This document shows positions 36,622-45,511 of a DNA stretch of 64,000 nucleotides, piece by piece. The notes beneath the pieces were generated by a model that did not search any database, was not told the origin of the DNA, and saw nothing but the letters and a program-made list of their open reading frames with translations. Each line of letters starts with the position of its first letter. Within the stretch, counting starts at the first letter, position 1. The translations under genes were made by a program, and so were the position numbers. The stretch covers positions 124,001-188,000 of the forward strand of contig NZ_WIVE01000001.1 of the NCBI RefSeq assembly GCF_009601025.1, given 5' to 3'. This DNA is from Roseospira navarrensis. GTDB taxonomy: Bacteria > Pseudomonadota > Alphaproteobacteria > Rhodospirillales > Rhodospirillaceae.

Positions 36622-37329
36622 ATGGACATCAGCGGGGAACACCGCATTCCGGCGCCCAGGCCGACCGTCTGGGCCGCCCTGAACGATGCCGAGACCCTGA
36701 AGCACTGCATCGACGGCTGTGAAAGCCTGGAGTGGGTCTCGGACACCGAACTGGCCGCCAAGCTGAAGGCCAAGGTGGGGCCGGTGTCGGCCCGGTTCAC
36801 CGGCACCGTGACCCTGTCGGAGATCAACCCGCCCGAGAGCTACGTGATCTCCGGCCAGGGGCAGGGCGGCGCGGCCGGCTTCGTCAAGGGCAGCGCCACC
36901 GTGACCCTGGCCGAGGACGGGCCGGACGCGACCGTCATGACCTACACGGCCCATGCCACCGTGGGCGGCAAGCTCGCCAGCGTGGGCGGGCGGCTGGTCA
37001 AGGGCGTGGCGAGCAAGACGGCGGACGACTTCTTCCGCGCGTTCTCGCAGCGGGTCGGCGGCGTGCCCGAGGCCGAAGCCGAAGAGGCGGCCGAGACCGT
37101 GCCCGCGCCGGAGGCGGTCGCGCCCGTGCCCGACGTGGACGAAACACCGGCCGGCGAGGCGGTCCCGCTGAGCCCCGCCGGACGGTCCCTGCCGCCCGCG
37201 CGCGTGCCGAAGCTGACCACGCCGCCGCCCGTGCTGCTGCGCCTGACCGGCGGCGGGCTCGTTCGCGTCCTGGCCTGGGGCGCGCTGGCCCTGGCCATTC
37301 TGGGGGGCGCCATCGCCTGGGTCTCCTGA
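36622..37329 (+). CDS. CoxG-like SRPBCC protein with C-terminal membrane anchor
   Basis: A 235-residue protein. Residues 1-150 form a START/SRPBCC domain of the carbon monoxide dehydrogenase subunit G type (MDISGEHRIPAPRPTVWAAL, then GPVSARFTGTVTLSEINPPESY). A Pro/Ala/Glu-rich linker (about 150-210) leads to one terminal helix (VLAWGALALAILGGAIAWVS). CoxG recruits the molybdenum CO dehydrogenase to the membrane, but no coxMSL genes are here, so it may serve another hydroxylase or have another role. No clear operon partner; the acyl-CoA dehydrogenase starts 129 bp downstream. Confidence 0.85.
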   Translation: MDISGEHRIPAPRPTVWAALNDAETLKHCIDGCESLEWVSDTELAAKLKAKVGPVSARFTGTVTLSEINPPESYVISGQGQGGAAGFVKGSATVTLAEDGPDATVMTYTAHATVGGKLASVGGRLVKGVASKTADDFFRAFSQRVGGVPEAEAEEAAETVPAPEAVAPVPDVDETPAGEAVPLSPAGRSLPPARVPKLTTPPPVLLRLTGGGLVRVLAWGALALAILGGAIAWVS

Positions 37330-37458
37330 CCGCCCCGTCGTTCCATACGGCAGCGTACAAAATGCCCTTTTCCCCGCCGGGTGGCGTCGGTATGATCCCG
37401 CCAACAGTGCCGACGGCCGGGCATCATCGGCCGAGACCCAGGGAGAGGGGATGTCATC

Positions 37459-38598
37459 ATGGATTTCCGTCTGAGCGAGGAGCAGGTTCAGTTCCAGGAC
37501 GTCGCGCGGGCCTTTGCGACCGATGTCATGGCCCCGCATGCCGCACAGTGGGATGCCGAGAAGATCTTCCCCGAGGACACGCTGCGGCAGGCGGCTGAGC
37601 TGGGCTTTGCCGCCATCTACACCCGCGACGACGTGGGCGGCTCGGGGCTGGGCCGGATGGACGCGGCGGTGATTTTCGAGGAACTGGCCACCGCCTGCCC
37701 CTCGACCGCCGCCTATCTGACCATCCACAACATGGTCTGCTGGATGATCGACCGCTTCGGCTCGGACGAGCAGCGGACCCGCTTCCTGCCCCGCCTGTGT
37801 TCCATGGAGCTGTTCGCGAGCTACTGCCTGACCGAACCCGGGGCGGGCTCCGACGCGGCTTCGCTCAAGACACGGGCTGACAAGGACGGCGACAGCTATG
37901 TGCTGACCGGCGAGAAGGCGTTCATCTCCGGCGGTGGGCGCTCCGACGTCTACGTGGTCATGGCCCGCACCGGCGAGCCCGGCCCCAAGGGCATCTCGGC
38001 CTTCATCGTCGAGAAGGGCACGCCCGGCCTGTCCTTCGGCAAGCAGGAGCACAAGATGGGCTGGAACAGCCAGCCCACCTCGGCCGTGGTGTTCGACGGC
38101 TGCCGGGTGCCGATCCAGAACCGCCTGGGGGCGGAAGGCGACGGCTTCCGCTTCGCCATGATGGGTCTGGACGGCGGGCGCATCAACATCGGAGCGTGCT
38201 CGCTGGGCGGGGCGCGCGCCGCCATGGAGGCCGCCATCTCCTACATCATCGAGCGCAAGCAGTTCGGCCGCCTCATTGCCGACTTCCAGGCGAGCCAGTT
38301 CAAGCTGGCCGACATGGCGACGCAGATGGAGGCGGCGCGGCTGCTGCTGCACAAGGCCGCGTGGGCGCTCGACGCCGGCGATCCGCAGGCCACCCAACTG
38401 TGCGCCATGGCCAAGCGGCTGGCGACGGACACCGGCTTTTCCGTGTGCGACGAAGCGTTGCAACTGCACGGCGGGTACGGCTACATCCGGGAATATCCCG
38501 TCGAGCGGCTGCTGCGGGACCTGCGAGTGCATCGCATCCTGGAGGGCACCAACGAGATCATGCGGGTCATCATCGCCCGCCGCCTGCTGGCGGAGTGA
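37459..38598 (+). CDS. Acyl-CoA dehydrogenase, probably isobutyryl-CoA dehydrogenase
   Basis: A 379-residue FAD enzyme. N-terminal [21 protein letters not shown] contacts [39 protein letters not shown], and the C-terminal [19 protein letters not shown] with the catalytic Glu in [18 protein letters not shown]. The [17 protein letters not shown] segment resembles isobutyryl-CoA dehydrogenase (ACAD8). Neighbours (3-hydroxyisobutyryl-CoA hydrolase, two 3-hydroxyisobutyrate dehydrogenases) make the valine step isobutyryl-CoA to methacrylyl-CoA the best assignment. An enoyl-CoA hydratase for the next step is not obvious nearby. Confidence 0.92.
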   Translation: MDFRLSEEQVQFQDVARAFATDVMAPHAAQWDAEKIFPEDTLRQAAELGFAAIYTRDDVGGSGLGRMDAAVIFEELATACPSTAAYLTIHNMVCWMIDRFGSDEQRTRFLPRLCSMELFASYCLTEPGAGSDAASLKTRADKDGDSYVLTGEKAFISGGGRSDVYVVMARTGEPGPKGISAFIVEKGTPGLSFGKQEHKMGWNSQPTSAVVFDGCRVPIQNRLGAEGDGFRFAMMGLDGGRINIGACSLGGARAAMEAAISYIIERKQFGRLIADFQASQFKLADMATQMEAARLLLHKAAWALDAGDPQATQLCAMAKRLATDTGFSVCDEALQLHGGYGYIREYPVERLLRDLRVHRILEGTNEIMRVIIARRLLAE

Positions 38599-38635
38599 GG
38601 GACGGGGTGACGCCGCGACCAGGCGGAGAGACCGC

Positions 38636-39712
38636 ATGAGCGAACCGGAAATCCTGTTCGGGGTCGAACGCGGCCTTGGGCGCATTCTGCTCAACCGACC
38701 GCGCGCCCTGAACGCGCTGACGCTGAGCAAAATCCGCGAGATGGACCGCACCCTGCGGGCCTGGGCGGCCGATCCGGCCGTCAAGGCGGTGGTGGTGGAG
38801 GGCGCCGGCGACCGGGCGTTCTGCGCCGGCGGCGACATCCGTGCGCTGTCCGACGCCGCCAGGGCCGGCGACGACGCCACCATCCGGGGCTTTTTCCGCG
38901 AGGAATACACCCTCAACCGGCTCATCAAGAGCTATCCCAAGCCGTACCTCGCCTTTCTGAACGGCATCACCATGGGGGGCGGCGTGGGCATCTCGGTCCA
39001 CGGCAGCCACCGCATCGTGACCGAGAACACCGTCTTTGCCATGCCGGAGACCGGGATCGGCCTGTTCCCCGACGTGGGCGGCACCTTCGTGCTGCCGCGC
39101 TGTCCGGGCGCGGTGGGCACCTGGATCGGCCTCACGGGCTCCCGGTTGAAGGCGGCGGACTGCCTGCACGCGGGCATCGCCACCCATGTCCTGCCGGCGG
39201 GCCGTCTGGGCGAGGTGGAGGATGCGCTGCGCGCCGCGCTGGCCCCGGCGGAGGGACCGGAGCGGGTCTGGCAGGCGATCACCGACGTGCTGGATGTGTT
39301 CCACGAGGAGCCCGACGCGGCGCCCCTGGAGGCGATGCGCGCCGACATCGACCGCGCGTTCGCGGGCGAGACCGTGGAAGACATCCTGGCCGCGCTCGAC
39401 GCCATGGGCGAGGATTGGGGCGCGGACACGGCGGCGGTGCTGCGCGGGAAGTCGCCCACCTCGCTGAAGGTGACGCTGCGTCAGCTCCGCCTGGGGGCGC
39501 ACCTGGACTTCGACCGGGCCATGCAGGTGGAATATCGGCTGGCCTGCCGCTTCCTGCGGCGACCGGACTTCGTCGAGGGGGTGCGGGCCACCATCCTGGA
39601 GAAGGACAACGCGCCGCGCTGGACGCCGGAGACCCTGGCGGCCGTGGACGAGGAGACCGTGGCCGCGTTCTTCGATCCGCTGGACGACGGCGACGAACTG
39701 AAGCTGGATTGA
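38636..39712 (+). CDS. 3-hydroxyisobutyryl-CoA hydrolase (enoyl-CoA hydratase/isomerase family)
   Basis: A 358-residue crotonase-fold hydrolase. The oxyanion hole is in AFCAGGDIRAL and GITMGGGVGISVHG, catalytic Glu/Asp in MPETGIGLFPDVGGTFVLPR, and the long C-terminal extension with SPTSLKVTLRQLRLG and YRLACRFLRRPDFVEGVRA is specific to HIBCH rather than true hydratases. It frees 3-hydroxyisobutyrate, the substrate of MmsB encoded just downstream. ATG at 38636 after GGAGAG; 37 bp from the acyl-CoA dehydrogenase. Confidence 0.92.
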   Translation: MSEPEILFGVERGLGRILLNRPRALNALTLSKIREMDRTLRAWAADPAVKAVVVEGAGDRAFCAGGDIRALSDAARAGDDATIRGFFREEYTLNRLIKSYPKPYLAFLNGITMGGGVGISVHGSHRIVTENTVFAMPETGIGLFPDVGGTFVLPRCPGAVGTWIGLTGSRLKAADCLHAGIATHVLPAGRLGEVEDALRAALAPAEGPERVWQAITDVLDVFHEEPDAAPLEAMRADIDRAFAGETVEDILAALDAMGEDWGADTAAVLRGKSPTSLKVTLRQLRLGAHLDFDRAMQVEYRLACRFLRRPDFVEGVRATILEKDNAPRWTPETLAAVDEETVAAFFDPLDDGDELKLD

Positions 39713-39720
39713 CTTGGATC

Positions 39721-39752
39721 GGCGATGAACCGGGCTCGTCCGCTTCATCGCC
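39721..39752. repeat. 32-bp palindrome (relative of 16338-16369)
   Basis: GGCGATGAACCGG with its complement CCGCTTCATCGCC around a CTCGT centre. Aligned with 16338-16369, about 26 of 32 bases agree and both keep pairing. It begins 9 bp after the hydrolase stop, between two genes of the valine run. Confidence 0.7.
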
Positions 39753-39820
39753 TCCACCTCGGCCACGGACTGCAACGGTCATCGCTAGATGCCGTTGTGC
39801 AAAAACAAACGGGGAGGACT

Positions 39821-40729
39821 ATGACCATGGCGACGATCGGATTCATCGGCCTGGGCAACATGGGCGGGCCCATGCTGGCCAATCTGACCAAGGCCGGGCA
39901 CACGGTGCGGGCGTTCGACCTGTCGGCGGACGCGCTGGCCCGCGCCGAGGGCGCCGGGGCCAGCCGCGCGGCGAGCGCGACCGAGGCCGCCGCCGGGGCC
40001 GACGTGATCGTGAGCATGCTGCCCGCCGGCCAGCACGTGCGCGGCGTCTATATGGGCGAGGGGGCCGAGGGCGGCGGCGTGATCGCGGCGGCGCGGTCGG
40101 GGGCGCTGCTGATCGACTGCTCGACCATTGACGTGGACAGCGCCCGCGCGGTCGGCGCGGCCGCCGCCGAGGCCGGCCTGCTGATGGTGGACGCGCCGGT
40201 TTCCGGCGGCGTGGGCGCGGCCGAGGCCGGCAGCCTGACCTTCATGGTCGGCGGCCCGGACGATGCGGTGACCGCGGCCCGGCCGATCCTGGAGCAGATG
40301 GGCAAGGCCGTCATCCACACCGGCGGTCCCGGCACCGGCCAGGCGGCCAAGATCTGCAACAACATGATGCTCGGCATCCAGATGCTGTCGGTGGCTGAGG
40401 CCTTCATGCTGGCCAAGCGGCTGGGGCTCGATGCCCAGAAGCTGTTCGATGTCAGTTCCAAGGCATCGGGCCAGTGCTGGTCCCTGACCACCTATTGCCC
40501 GGTGCCGGGGCCGGTGCCCACCAGTCCGGCGAACCGGGACTACACACCCGGGTTCTCGGCGGCGATGATGCTGAAGGATCTGAAGCTCGCCCAGGATGCC
40601 GCCGCCACCAGCGGGGCGGCGACGCCCATGGGCGCGGCCGCCGAGGGGCTGTACGCCCTGTTCTGCAACCAGGGCCACGGCGGCACGGACTTCTCGGGCA
40701 TCATCCGCATGATCGACGGCCAGGCGTGA
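39821..40729 (+). CDS. mmsB: 3-hydroxyisobutyrate dehydrogenase, first tandem copy
   Basis: A 302-residue NAD-dependent enzyme oxidising 3-hydroxyisobutyrate to methylmalonate semialdehyde. Rossmann motif IGFIGLGNMGGPMLANLTKA, substrate loop DAPVSGGVGAAEAGSLTFMV, catalytic Lys in GTGQAAKICNNMMLGIQM and the MmsB-specific ASGQCWSLTTYCPVPGPVPT. GGGGAGG lies 5 bp before the ATG at 39821; a second in-frame ATG at 39827 is possible. Followed after 7 bp by a close paralogue. Confidence 0.95.
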   Translation: MTMATIGFIGLGNMGGPMLANLTKAGHTVRAFDLSADALARAEGAGASRAASATEAAAGADVIVSMLPAGQHVRGVYMGEGAEGGGVIAAARSGALLIDCSTIDVDSARAVGAAAAEAGLLMVDAPVSGGVGAAEAGSLTFMVGGPDDAVTAARPILEQMGKAVIHTGGPGTGQAAKICNNMMLGIQMLSVAEAFMLAKRLGLDAQKLFDVSSKASGQCWSLTTYCPVPGPVPTSPANRDYTPGFSAAMMLKDLKLAQDAAATSGAATPMGAAAEGLYALFCNQGHGGTDFSGIIRMIDGQA

Positions 40730-40736
40730 CCGGCTC

Positions 40737-41642
40737 ATGACTCGCACGATCGCTTTCATCGGCCTGGGCAACATGGGCGGCCCCATGGCCGCCAATCTGC
40801 TGAAGGCGGGCCACCGGGTCCGGGGCTTCGATCTGGATGCGGCGGCGGTGGACCGGGCCGTTGCGGCCGGGGCCGTGGCGGCGGGCTCCGCCGCCGAGGC
40901 CGTGGACGGCGCCGGGGTGGTCCTCACCATGCTGCCCATGGGGCGGCACGTGCGGGCGGTGCTCGCGGGCGAGGAGGGCGGCGATCCCGGGCTGTTCGCC
41001 GTCGCCGCGCCGGGCACGCTGTTCGTGGACTGCTCCACCATCGACGTGGAGACCGCCCGCGCCATGGCCGAGGCGGCGCACGCGGCGGGGCACCGCATGC
41101 TGGACGCGCCGGTGTCGGGGGGCGTGCCGGGGGCGGAGGCGGCCACGCTGGCCTTCATGGTGGGGGGTGCGGCCGAGACCTTCGCCGAGGCCGAACCCCT
41201 GCTGGCCTGCATGGGCCGGACCATCGTGCACACCGGGCCCGCCGGCACCGGGCAGGCCGCGAAGATCTGCAACAACATGATGGCCGGCATCCAGATGCTG
41301 GGCGTGTCGGAGGCCTTTACTCTGGCCGAACGCCTGGGACTGGACACGGCCAGGCTGTTCGAGGTGGCCTCGCAGGCGTCGGGACAATGCTGGTCGGTGA
41401 CGGCCTATTGCCCCGTGCCGGGACTGGTCCCCACCGCCCCGTCGAGTCGCGGCTATACGGGCGGGTTTGCCTCCGCCCTCATGCTGAAGGATCTCAAACT
41501 GGCCCAGCAGGCGGCCGCCACCGGCGAGGCTGCCACGCCCATGGGCGCGCTGGCCGAGGCGCTGTATGCCCTGTTCTGCGCCCAGGGGCACGGCGATGTG
41601 GACTTTTCCGGCGTGATCCGGATGCTGGCGGCGCGCGGGTAG
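40737..41642 (+). CDS. mmsB: 3-hydroxyisobutyrate dehydrogenase, second tandem copy
   Basis: A 301-residue paralogue of the preceding gene with every family motif kept: IAFIGLGNMGGPMAANLLKA, DAPVSGGVPGAEAATLAFMV, GTGQAAKICNNMMAGIQMLG and ASGQCWSVTAYCPVPGLVPT. The two proteins are alike over their whole length but clearly diverged, more so in surface segments. So this is an old tandem duplication, or paired enzymes with different hydroxyacid preference. The methylmalonate semialdehyde dehydrogenase (mmsA) is not in the window. Confidence 0.93.
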   Translation: MTRTIAFIGLGNMGGPMAANLLKAGHRVRGFDLDAAAVDRAVAAGAVAAGSAAEAVDGAGVVLTMLPMGRHVRAVLAGEEGGDPGLFAVAAPGTLFVDCSTIDVETARAMAEAAHAAGHRMLDAPVSGGVPGAEAATLAFMVGGAAETFAEAEPLLACMGRTIVHTGPAGTGQAAKICNNMMAGIQMLGVSEAFTLAERLGLDTARLFEVASQASGQCWSVTAYCPVPGLVPTAPSSRGYTGGFASALMLKDLKLAQQAAATGEAATPMGALAEALYALFCAQGHGDVDFSGVIRMLAARG

Positions 41643-41691
41643 ACGGGCGGGGCCCCGATCGCCCGGCCCGAGACCGGGAAGAGGACACGTG

Positions 41692-41898
41692 ATGGCGCGC
41701 CACCAGGACCCGCAGCCGGACACCGTGCTGTTCGAGTTCGTCTATCAGGGGGCCTTCGTGCGGGTCTCGGCCATCGACCCGCAGACCAACACCGAGGTCC
41801 GCATGGTGGGCGATCCGAACCTGTCGCGGGAGTCCCTGAAGGCCGCCGCGTTGCGCAAGCTGATCTGGGTCATGCGGCGGGACGGCAAGCTGCGGTGA
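41692..41898 (+). CDS. Small conserved protein (DUF6898-like)
   Basis: A 68-residue cytoplasmic protein: DTVLFEFVYQGAFVRVSAID, then TNTEVRMVGDPNLSRESLKA and LRKLIWVMRRDGKL. The E+V..G..++V.A+D..T.TEV pattern is like the short Rhodospirillales family I recall as DUF6898; the name is from memory and not certain. ATG at 41692 with GAGGAC 5 bp before; a GTG three bases upstream is an alternative. Convergent with mucR. Confidence 0.7.
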   Translation: MARHQDPQPDTVLFEFVYQGAFVRVSAIDPQTNTEVRMVGDPNLSRESLKAAALRKLIWVMRRDGKLR

Positions 41899-41903
41899 TC
41901 CCG

Positions 41904-41934
41904 GCCGGCGAAAAGGGGGGGCCTTTTCGCCGGC
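41904..41934. terminator. Bidirectional terminator between the small protein gene and mucR
   Basis: GCCGGCGAAAAGG (41904-41916) and CCTTTTCGCCGGC (41922-41934) form a 13-bp stem whose A and T runs provide a T-tract on each strand. It lies exactly between two convergent stops (41898 and 41944). Confidence 0.8.
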
Positions 41935-41943
41935 TCGCGGGCG

Positions 41944-42372
41944 CTATTCCGTGCCGCCGGCCTTGCGGCCCAGGCCGATCTTCTTGGCGAACTCCGAGCG
42001 CTGGGCGGCGTAGTTCGGCGCCACCATCGGATAGTCCGCCGGCAGGCCCCACTTGGCGCGGTACTCGTCCGGGGTCATGTTGTAGTTGGTGCGCAGGTGG
42101 CGCTTGAGCATCTTCAGATGCTTGCCGTCCTCCAGGCACACGATATAGTCGGGCGTGATCGACTTCCGCACCGGCACGGCCGGCTTCTGGGCCTCGGCCT
42201 TCACCTCGGGCTGTTCCTGCCCCAACCCCATGAGAGAGGTGTAGACGGTCTGGATCAGTTCCGGGATCTGCCCGGCCGGCAGCGGATTGTTGCCGACGTA
42301 CGCCGTGACGATACTGACCGCCAGGCGGAGGATGTCTTCGCGCGGCAAAGCGGTCGCGGTCTCTTCCGTCAT
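41944..42372 (-). CDS. mucR: MucR/Ros family transcriptional regulator
   Basis: A 142-residue Ros/MucR zinc-finger protein. The N-terminal oligomerisation part reads EDILRLAVSIVTAYVGNNPL. The C-terminal domain contains the family's Cys-x-x-Asp-type finger start YIVCLEDGKHLKMLKRHLRT and the invariant NMTPDEYRAKWGLPADYPMV. MucR proteins are H-NS-like silencers that bind AT-rich DNA and commonly repress their own gene. ATG at 42372 is used; a longer frame from 42408 adds 12 residues. Upstream lies an 831-bp gene-free stretch with the most AT-rich part close to the start. Confidence 0.94.
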   Translation of the reverse strand: MTEETATALPREDILRLAVSIVTAYVGNNPLPAGQIPELIQTVYTSLMGLGQEQPEVKAEAQKPAVPVRKSITPDYIVCLEDGKHLKMLKRHLRTNYNMTPDEYRAKWGLPADYPMVAPNYAAQRSEFAKKIGLGRKAGGTE

Positions 42373-43203
42373 GCTTGTTTCTCTTCTCTCGTGCATAGAA
42401 TGGAACACCCCGGGACGGAGGGTTCGTCCGTACAGGGGACGACACCGTCGTCGTCGGTTCCGAAAGTCTGATGGCGCTTTGCGTCGGTCCGTGTCACCGG
42501 CGCCTATCAGTATTTCGTACTACACTAACCCGGTTCGCACAATAATCAATATGAAATCTTATGGCCGGACATCCACCCCGCCGGCGAATTCCATGCCCCC
42601 GATTTTGCAATGTAAGGCGGCTTCCGCCCGGTCATGGGCTATTCAGGTCATGCCGTCCGTCTATCATCATCGGGTCTAGGGTGACCATCCGACTAGGCTG
42701 ACGGCCTCGACTTTCCGGCCGGACGGCATAGCCAGTCCCCACCACCCTACATGTTTTGATGCTAATGACTCGACCGAGGTGACTTGCGAAGCAACTGTGC
42801 CGATCGGGCGCAGTTTCGCCGTTCTGTTCGGGGCTCGCCCGCCTGCTTCGGGAAAGAACGGATGCAGTCATCGGGAGAGTCCGCCCCCGACTTGCACAAT
42901 GTTGGGTGGGCTTTGGTTGACCCTCGCGGCGGTCTTTTCGCGCCGGCGCGGCGCGGACGAGGAACCCGGGGCCGCGGTCCCCGTTCCGCCATCCCGTGTG
43001 GGGCCTTGGTAAATCACGGCGAGATGTGGTAGCACACGGGACCTTGCACGATGACAGCCGGGCCGCTCCGGCCGCCCCGGGGGCGGTTCGGGCCGGTCCG
43101 CGCCGGTCCCGGCGTGCGTGCCACGGGTCGCGACACCACCTGCCGGAACACTCAATGCGTGCTCTGTTGCGCGCCGAAGGACCCGACCAAGCGGGAGACG
43201 CCT
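42373..43203. other. 831-bp gene-free divergent region between mucR and rpiB
   Basis: The longest non-coding stretch in the window. Around 42510-42560 it is AT-rich for this genome (AGTATTTCGTACTACACTAA, then ACAATAATCAATATGAAATC), a plausible MucR autoregulatory site. The part near rpiB (42900-43050) is GC-rich with no convincing promoter. No ORF in it has family similarity; the open frames over 42632-43200 are shadows or chance. No riboswitch-like structure was recognised. Confidence 0.5.
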
Positions 43204-43650
43204 GTGTCCGACGTGATTGCCCTGGCCTCCGATCATGGGGCCATCGACCTGAGAACCCAGGTGCGTGACCATCTGGCCGCGCGCGGACTGGAGACCCTGG
43301 ACCTGGGCACGCACGGGCCGGAGTCCGTGGACTATCCCGACTTCGCCGCCGTGCTGGCCGAGGCTCTCCGGGACGGCCGCGCCGCGCGCGGCATCCTGCT
43401 GTGCGGCACCGGCATCGGCATCTCCATCGCCGCCAACCGCTACCCCTTCCTTCGCGCCGCCCTGGTCCACGACGTGACGAGCGCGCGCCTGTGCCGCGAG
43501 CACAACGACGCCAACGTGCTGGTGCTGGGCGGCCGCACCACTGGGCCGGAGGTGGCGCGCGACTGCGTGGACACCTTCCTGGACACCGCGTTCGAAGGCG
43601 GCCGCCACGCCCGCCGCGTCGAGAAACTGGGCACCCCGCCCGCGCTGTGA
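43204..43650 (+). CDS. rpiB: Ribose 5-phosphate isomerase B
   Basis: A 148-residue RpiB/LacAB-family isomerase interconverting ribose 5-phosphate and ribulose 5-phosphate. [26 protein letters not shown], the anion-hole and catalytic Cys loop [19 protein letters not shown], and [15 protein letters not shown] are family signatures. Starts with GTG at 43204 after GGGAG; the open frame back to 43051 has no similarity. Its product feeds pentose phosphates, including ribulose 5-phosphate used by RibB encoded downstream. 67 bp before glyA. Confidence 0.92.
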   Translation: MSDVIALASDHGAIDLRTQVRDHLAARGLETLDLGTHGPESVDYPDFAAVLAEALRDGRAARGILLCGTGIGISIAANRYPFLRAALVHDVTSARLCREHNDANVLVLGGRTTGPEVARDCVDTFLDTAFEGGRHARRVEKLGTPPAL

Positions 43651-43717
43651 GGCCCACGGCCTCCCCCATATCGCGCCCCGCAGCCGGGGCGACCCCGTAA
43701 CAAAGGACTGCCAGCCG

Positions 43718-45013
43718 ATGGATTCCATTGCGACCGACCTTGACGCCTTCTTCTCGGCCGGCCTCGCCGATGCCGATCCCGACCTGTACCGGGCCGCGCG
43801 CCGGGAACTGGGTCGCCAGCAGGATCAGATCGAACTGATCGCGTCGGAGAACATCGTTTCCCGCGCCGTGCTGGAGGCCGCCGGCACGGTCCTGACCAAC
43901 AAGTACGCCGAGGGCTACCCCGGTCGCCGCTACTACGGCGGCTGCGAGTTCGTGGACGAGGCCGAGGCTCTGGCCATCGACCGCGCCAAGGCCCTGTTCG
44001 ACTGTTCGTTCGCGAACGTGCAGCCCCATTCGGGCGCGCAGGCCAACGGCGCGGTCATGCTGGCCCTGTGCAAGCCGGGCGACACCATCCTGGGCATGTC
44101 GCTGGCCGCCGGCGGCCACCTGACCCACGGCGCCGCCCCGGCGCTGTCCGGCAAGTGGTTCAACGCCGTCCAGTACGGCGTGCGCAAGCAGGACGGCCGC
44201 ATCGACTTCGACGAGGTCGCGGCCCTGGCCAAGGAACACAAGCCGAAGCTCATCATCGCCGGCGGCTCGGCCTACCCGCGCGAGATCGACTTCAAGGCCT
44301 TCCGCGAGATCGCCGACTCGGTGGGCGCCTACCTGATGGTGGACATGGCCCACTTCGCCGGGCTGGTCGCCGCCAAGGTGCATCCCAGCCCGCTGCCCTA
44401 CGCCGACGTGGTCACGACCACCACCCACAAGACCCTGCGCGGCCCGCGCGGCGGCATGATCCTCAGCAACGACGCGGCGCTGGGCAAGAAGATCAATTCG
44501 GCCGTCTTCCCCGGCCTGCAGGGCGGCCCCCTGATGCACATCATCGCCGCCAAGGCGGTGGCCTTCGGCGAGGCGCTGAAGCCGTCCTTCGCCGCCTACG
44601 CCCAGCAGGTCAAGGACAACGCCCGCGTTCTCGGCGAGACCCTGGTGGCCGGCGGTCTGGATCTGGTGTCCGGCGGCACCGACACGCATGTGGTGCTGGT
44701 GGATCTGCGGCCGAAGGGCCTGACCGGCAACATCGCCGAGACCGCGCTGGAGCGCGCCGGCATGACCTGCAACAAGAACGGCATTCCGTTCGATCCGGAA
44801 AAGCCCATGGTGACTTCGGGCGTGCGGCTGGGCTCGCCGGCGGCGACCACGCGCGGCTTCGGCACCGAGGAATTCCGTCAGGTCGGCGAGATGATCGCCG
44901 AAGTGCTGGACGGCCTCGCCGCCAACCGCGAAGACAACAGCGCGGTCGAAACCGCCGTGCGCAAGCGCGTGGGCGCCCTGTGCGCCCGCTTCCCCATCTA
45001 TCAGGGGCTGTAG
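43718..45013 (+). CDS. glyA: Serine hydroxymethyltransferase
   Basis: A 431-residue PLP enzyme converting serine and tetrahydrofolate to glycine and 5,10-methylene-tetrahydrofolate. [40 protein letters not shown], the PLP lysine in [18 protein letters not shown], and [19 protein letters not shown] are all present and full length. ATG at 43718 after an AAAGGA motif. nrdR starts 3 bp after its stop, a common glyA-nrdR-rib arrangement in this class. Confidence 0.97.
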   Translation: MDSIATDLDAFFSAGLADADPDLYRAARRELGRQQDQIELIASENIVSRAVLEAAGTVLTNKYAEGYPGRRYYGGCEFVDEAEALAIDRAKALFDCSFANVQPHSGAQANGAVMLALCKPGDTILGMSLAAGGHLTHGAAPALSGKWFNAVQYGVRKQDGRIDFDEVAALAKEHKPKLIIAGGSAYPREIDFKAFREIADSVGAYLMVDMAHFAGLVAAKVHPSPLPYADVVTTTTHKTLRGPRGGMILSNDAALGKKINSAVFPGLQGGPLMHIIAAKAVAFGEALKPSFAAYAQQVKDNARVLGETLVAGGLDLVSGGTDTHVVLVDLRPKGLTGNIAETALERAGMTCNKNGIPFDPEKPMVTSGVRLGSPAATTRGFGTEEFRQVGEMIAEVLDGLAANREDNSAVETAVRKRVGALCARFPIYQGL

Positions 45014-45016
45014 GCC

Positions 45017-45475
45017 ATGCGGTGTCCGTTCTGCGGCAACATGGACACGCAGGTGAAGGACTCACGGCCCACGGAGGACGGCGCCGCCATTCGGCGCCGT
45101 CGCTTCTGTCCGGGCTGTCAGTCGCGCTTCACCACCTTCGAGCGCGTCCAACTGCGCGACCTGGTGATCGTGAAGAAGAACGGCCAGCGCGCGCCCTTCG
45201 ACCGCGACAAGCTGGCGCGGTCCATCCAGATCGCCTGCCGCAAGCGGCCCATCGACAGCGACCGCATCGAGCGCATGGTCAACGCCATTCAGCGGCGGCT
45301 TGAAAGCTCGGGCGAGACCGAGATTCCGTCCCACACGGTGGGCGAGATGGTCATGGACGCGCTGTCCACCCTTGATCCGGTCGCCTATGTGCGGTTCGCG
45401 TCGGTGTACCGGAACTTCCGCGAGGCCAAGGACTTCGAGAACTTCGTGGAGAAGCTGGGCGGGGACGAGCCCTGA
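45017..45475 (+). CDS. nrdR: Transcriptional repressor NrdR
   Basis: A 152-residue regulator of ribonucleotide reductase genes. The zinc ribbon uses C3, C6, C31 and C34 (MRCPFCG...[14 protein letters not shown]), followed by an ATP-cone (about residues 49-139) with [20 protein letters not shown] that senses ATP/dATP. Full length. ATG 3 bp after the glyA stop; 36 bp before ribD. Confidence 0.96.
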   Translation: MRCPFCGNMDTQVKDSRPTEDGAAIRRRRFCPGCQSRFTTFERVQLRDLVIVKKNGQRAPFDRDKLARSIQIACRKRPIDSDRIERMVNAIQRRLESSGETEIPSHTVGEMVMDALSTLDPVAYVRFASVYRNFREAKDFENFVEKLGGDEP

Positions 45476-45511
45476 GCGGCCGCCGCCCGCCGGAGGGGCC
45501 CGGACGCCGCC

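Noticed and set aside
35551-38928. Minus-strand frame that would make the hydroxyacid dehydrogenase 1449 residues long
   Set aside because: It lies antisense to four well-supported genes; the dehydrogenase has a good ribosome-binding site and family-like start at 35550.
42632-44689. 685-residue minus-strand frame opposite rpiB and glyA
   Set aside because: Antisense shadow; both plus-strand genes are certain.
45476-45511. FMN riboswitch ahead of ribD
   Set aside because: The gap is only 36 bp and no RFN-type conserved segments occur here or upstream of glyA/rpiB.
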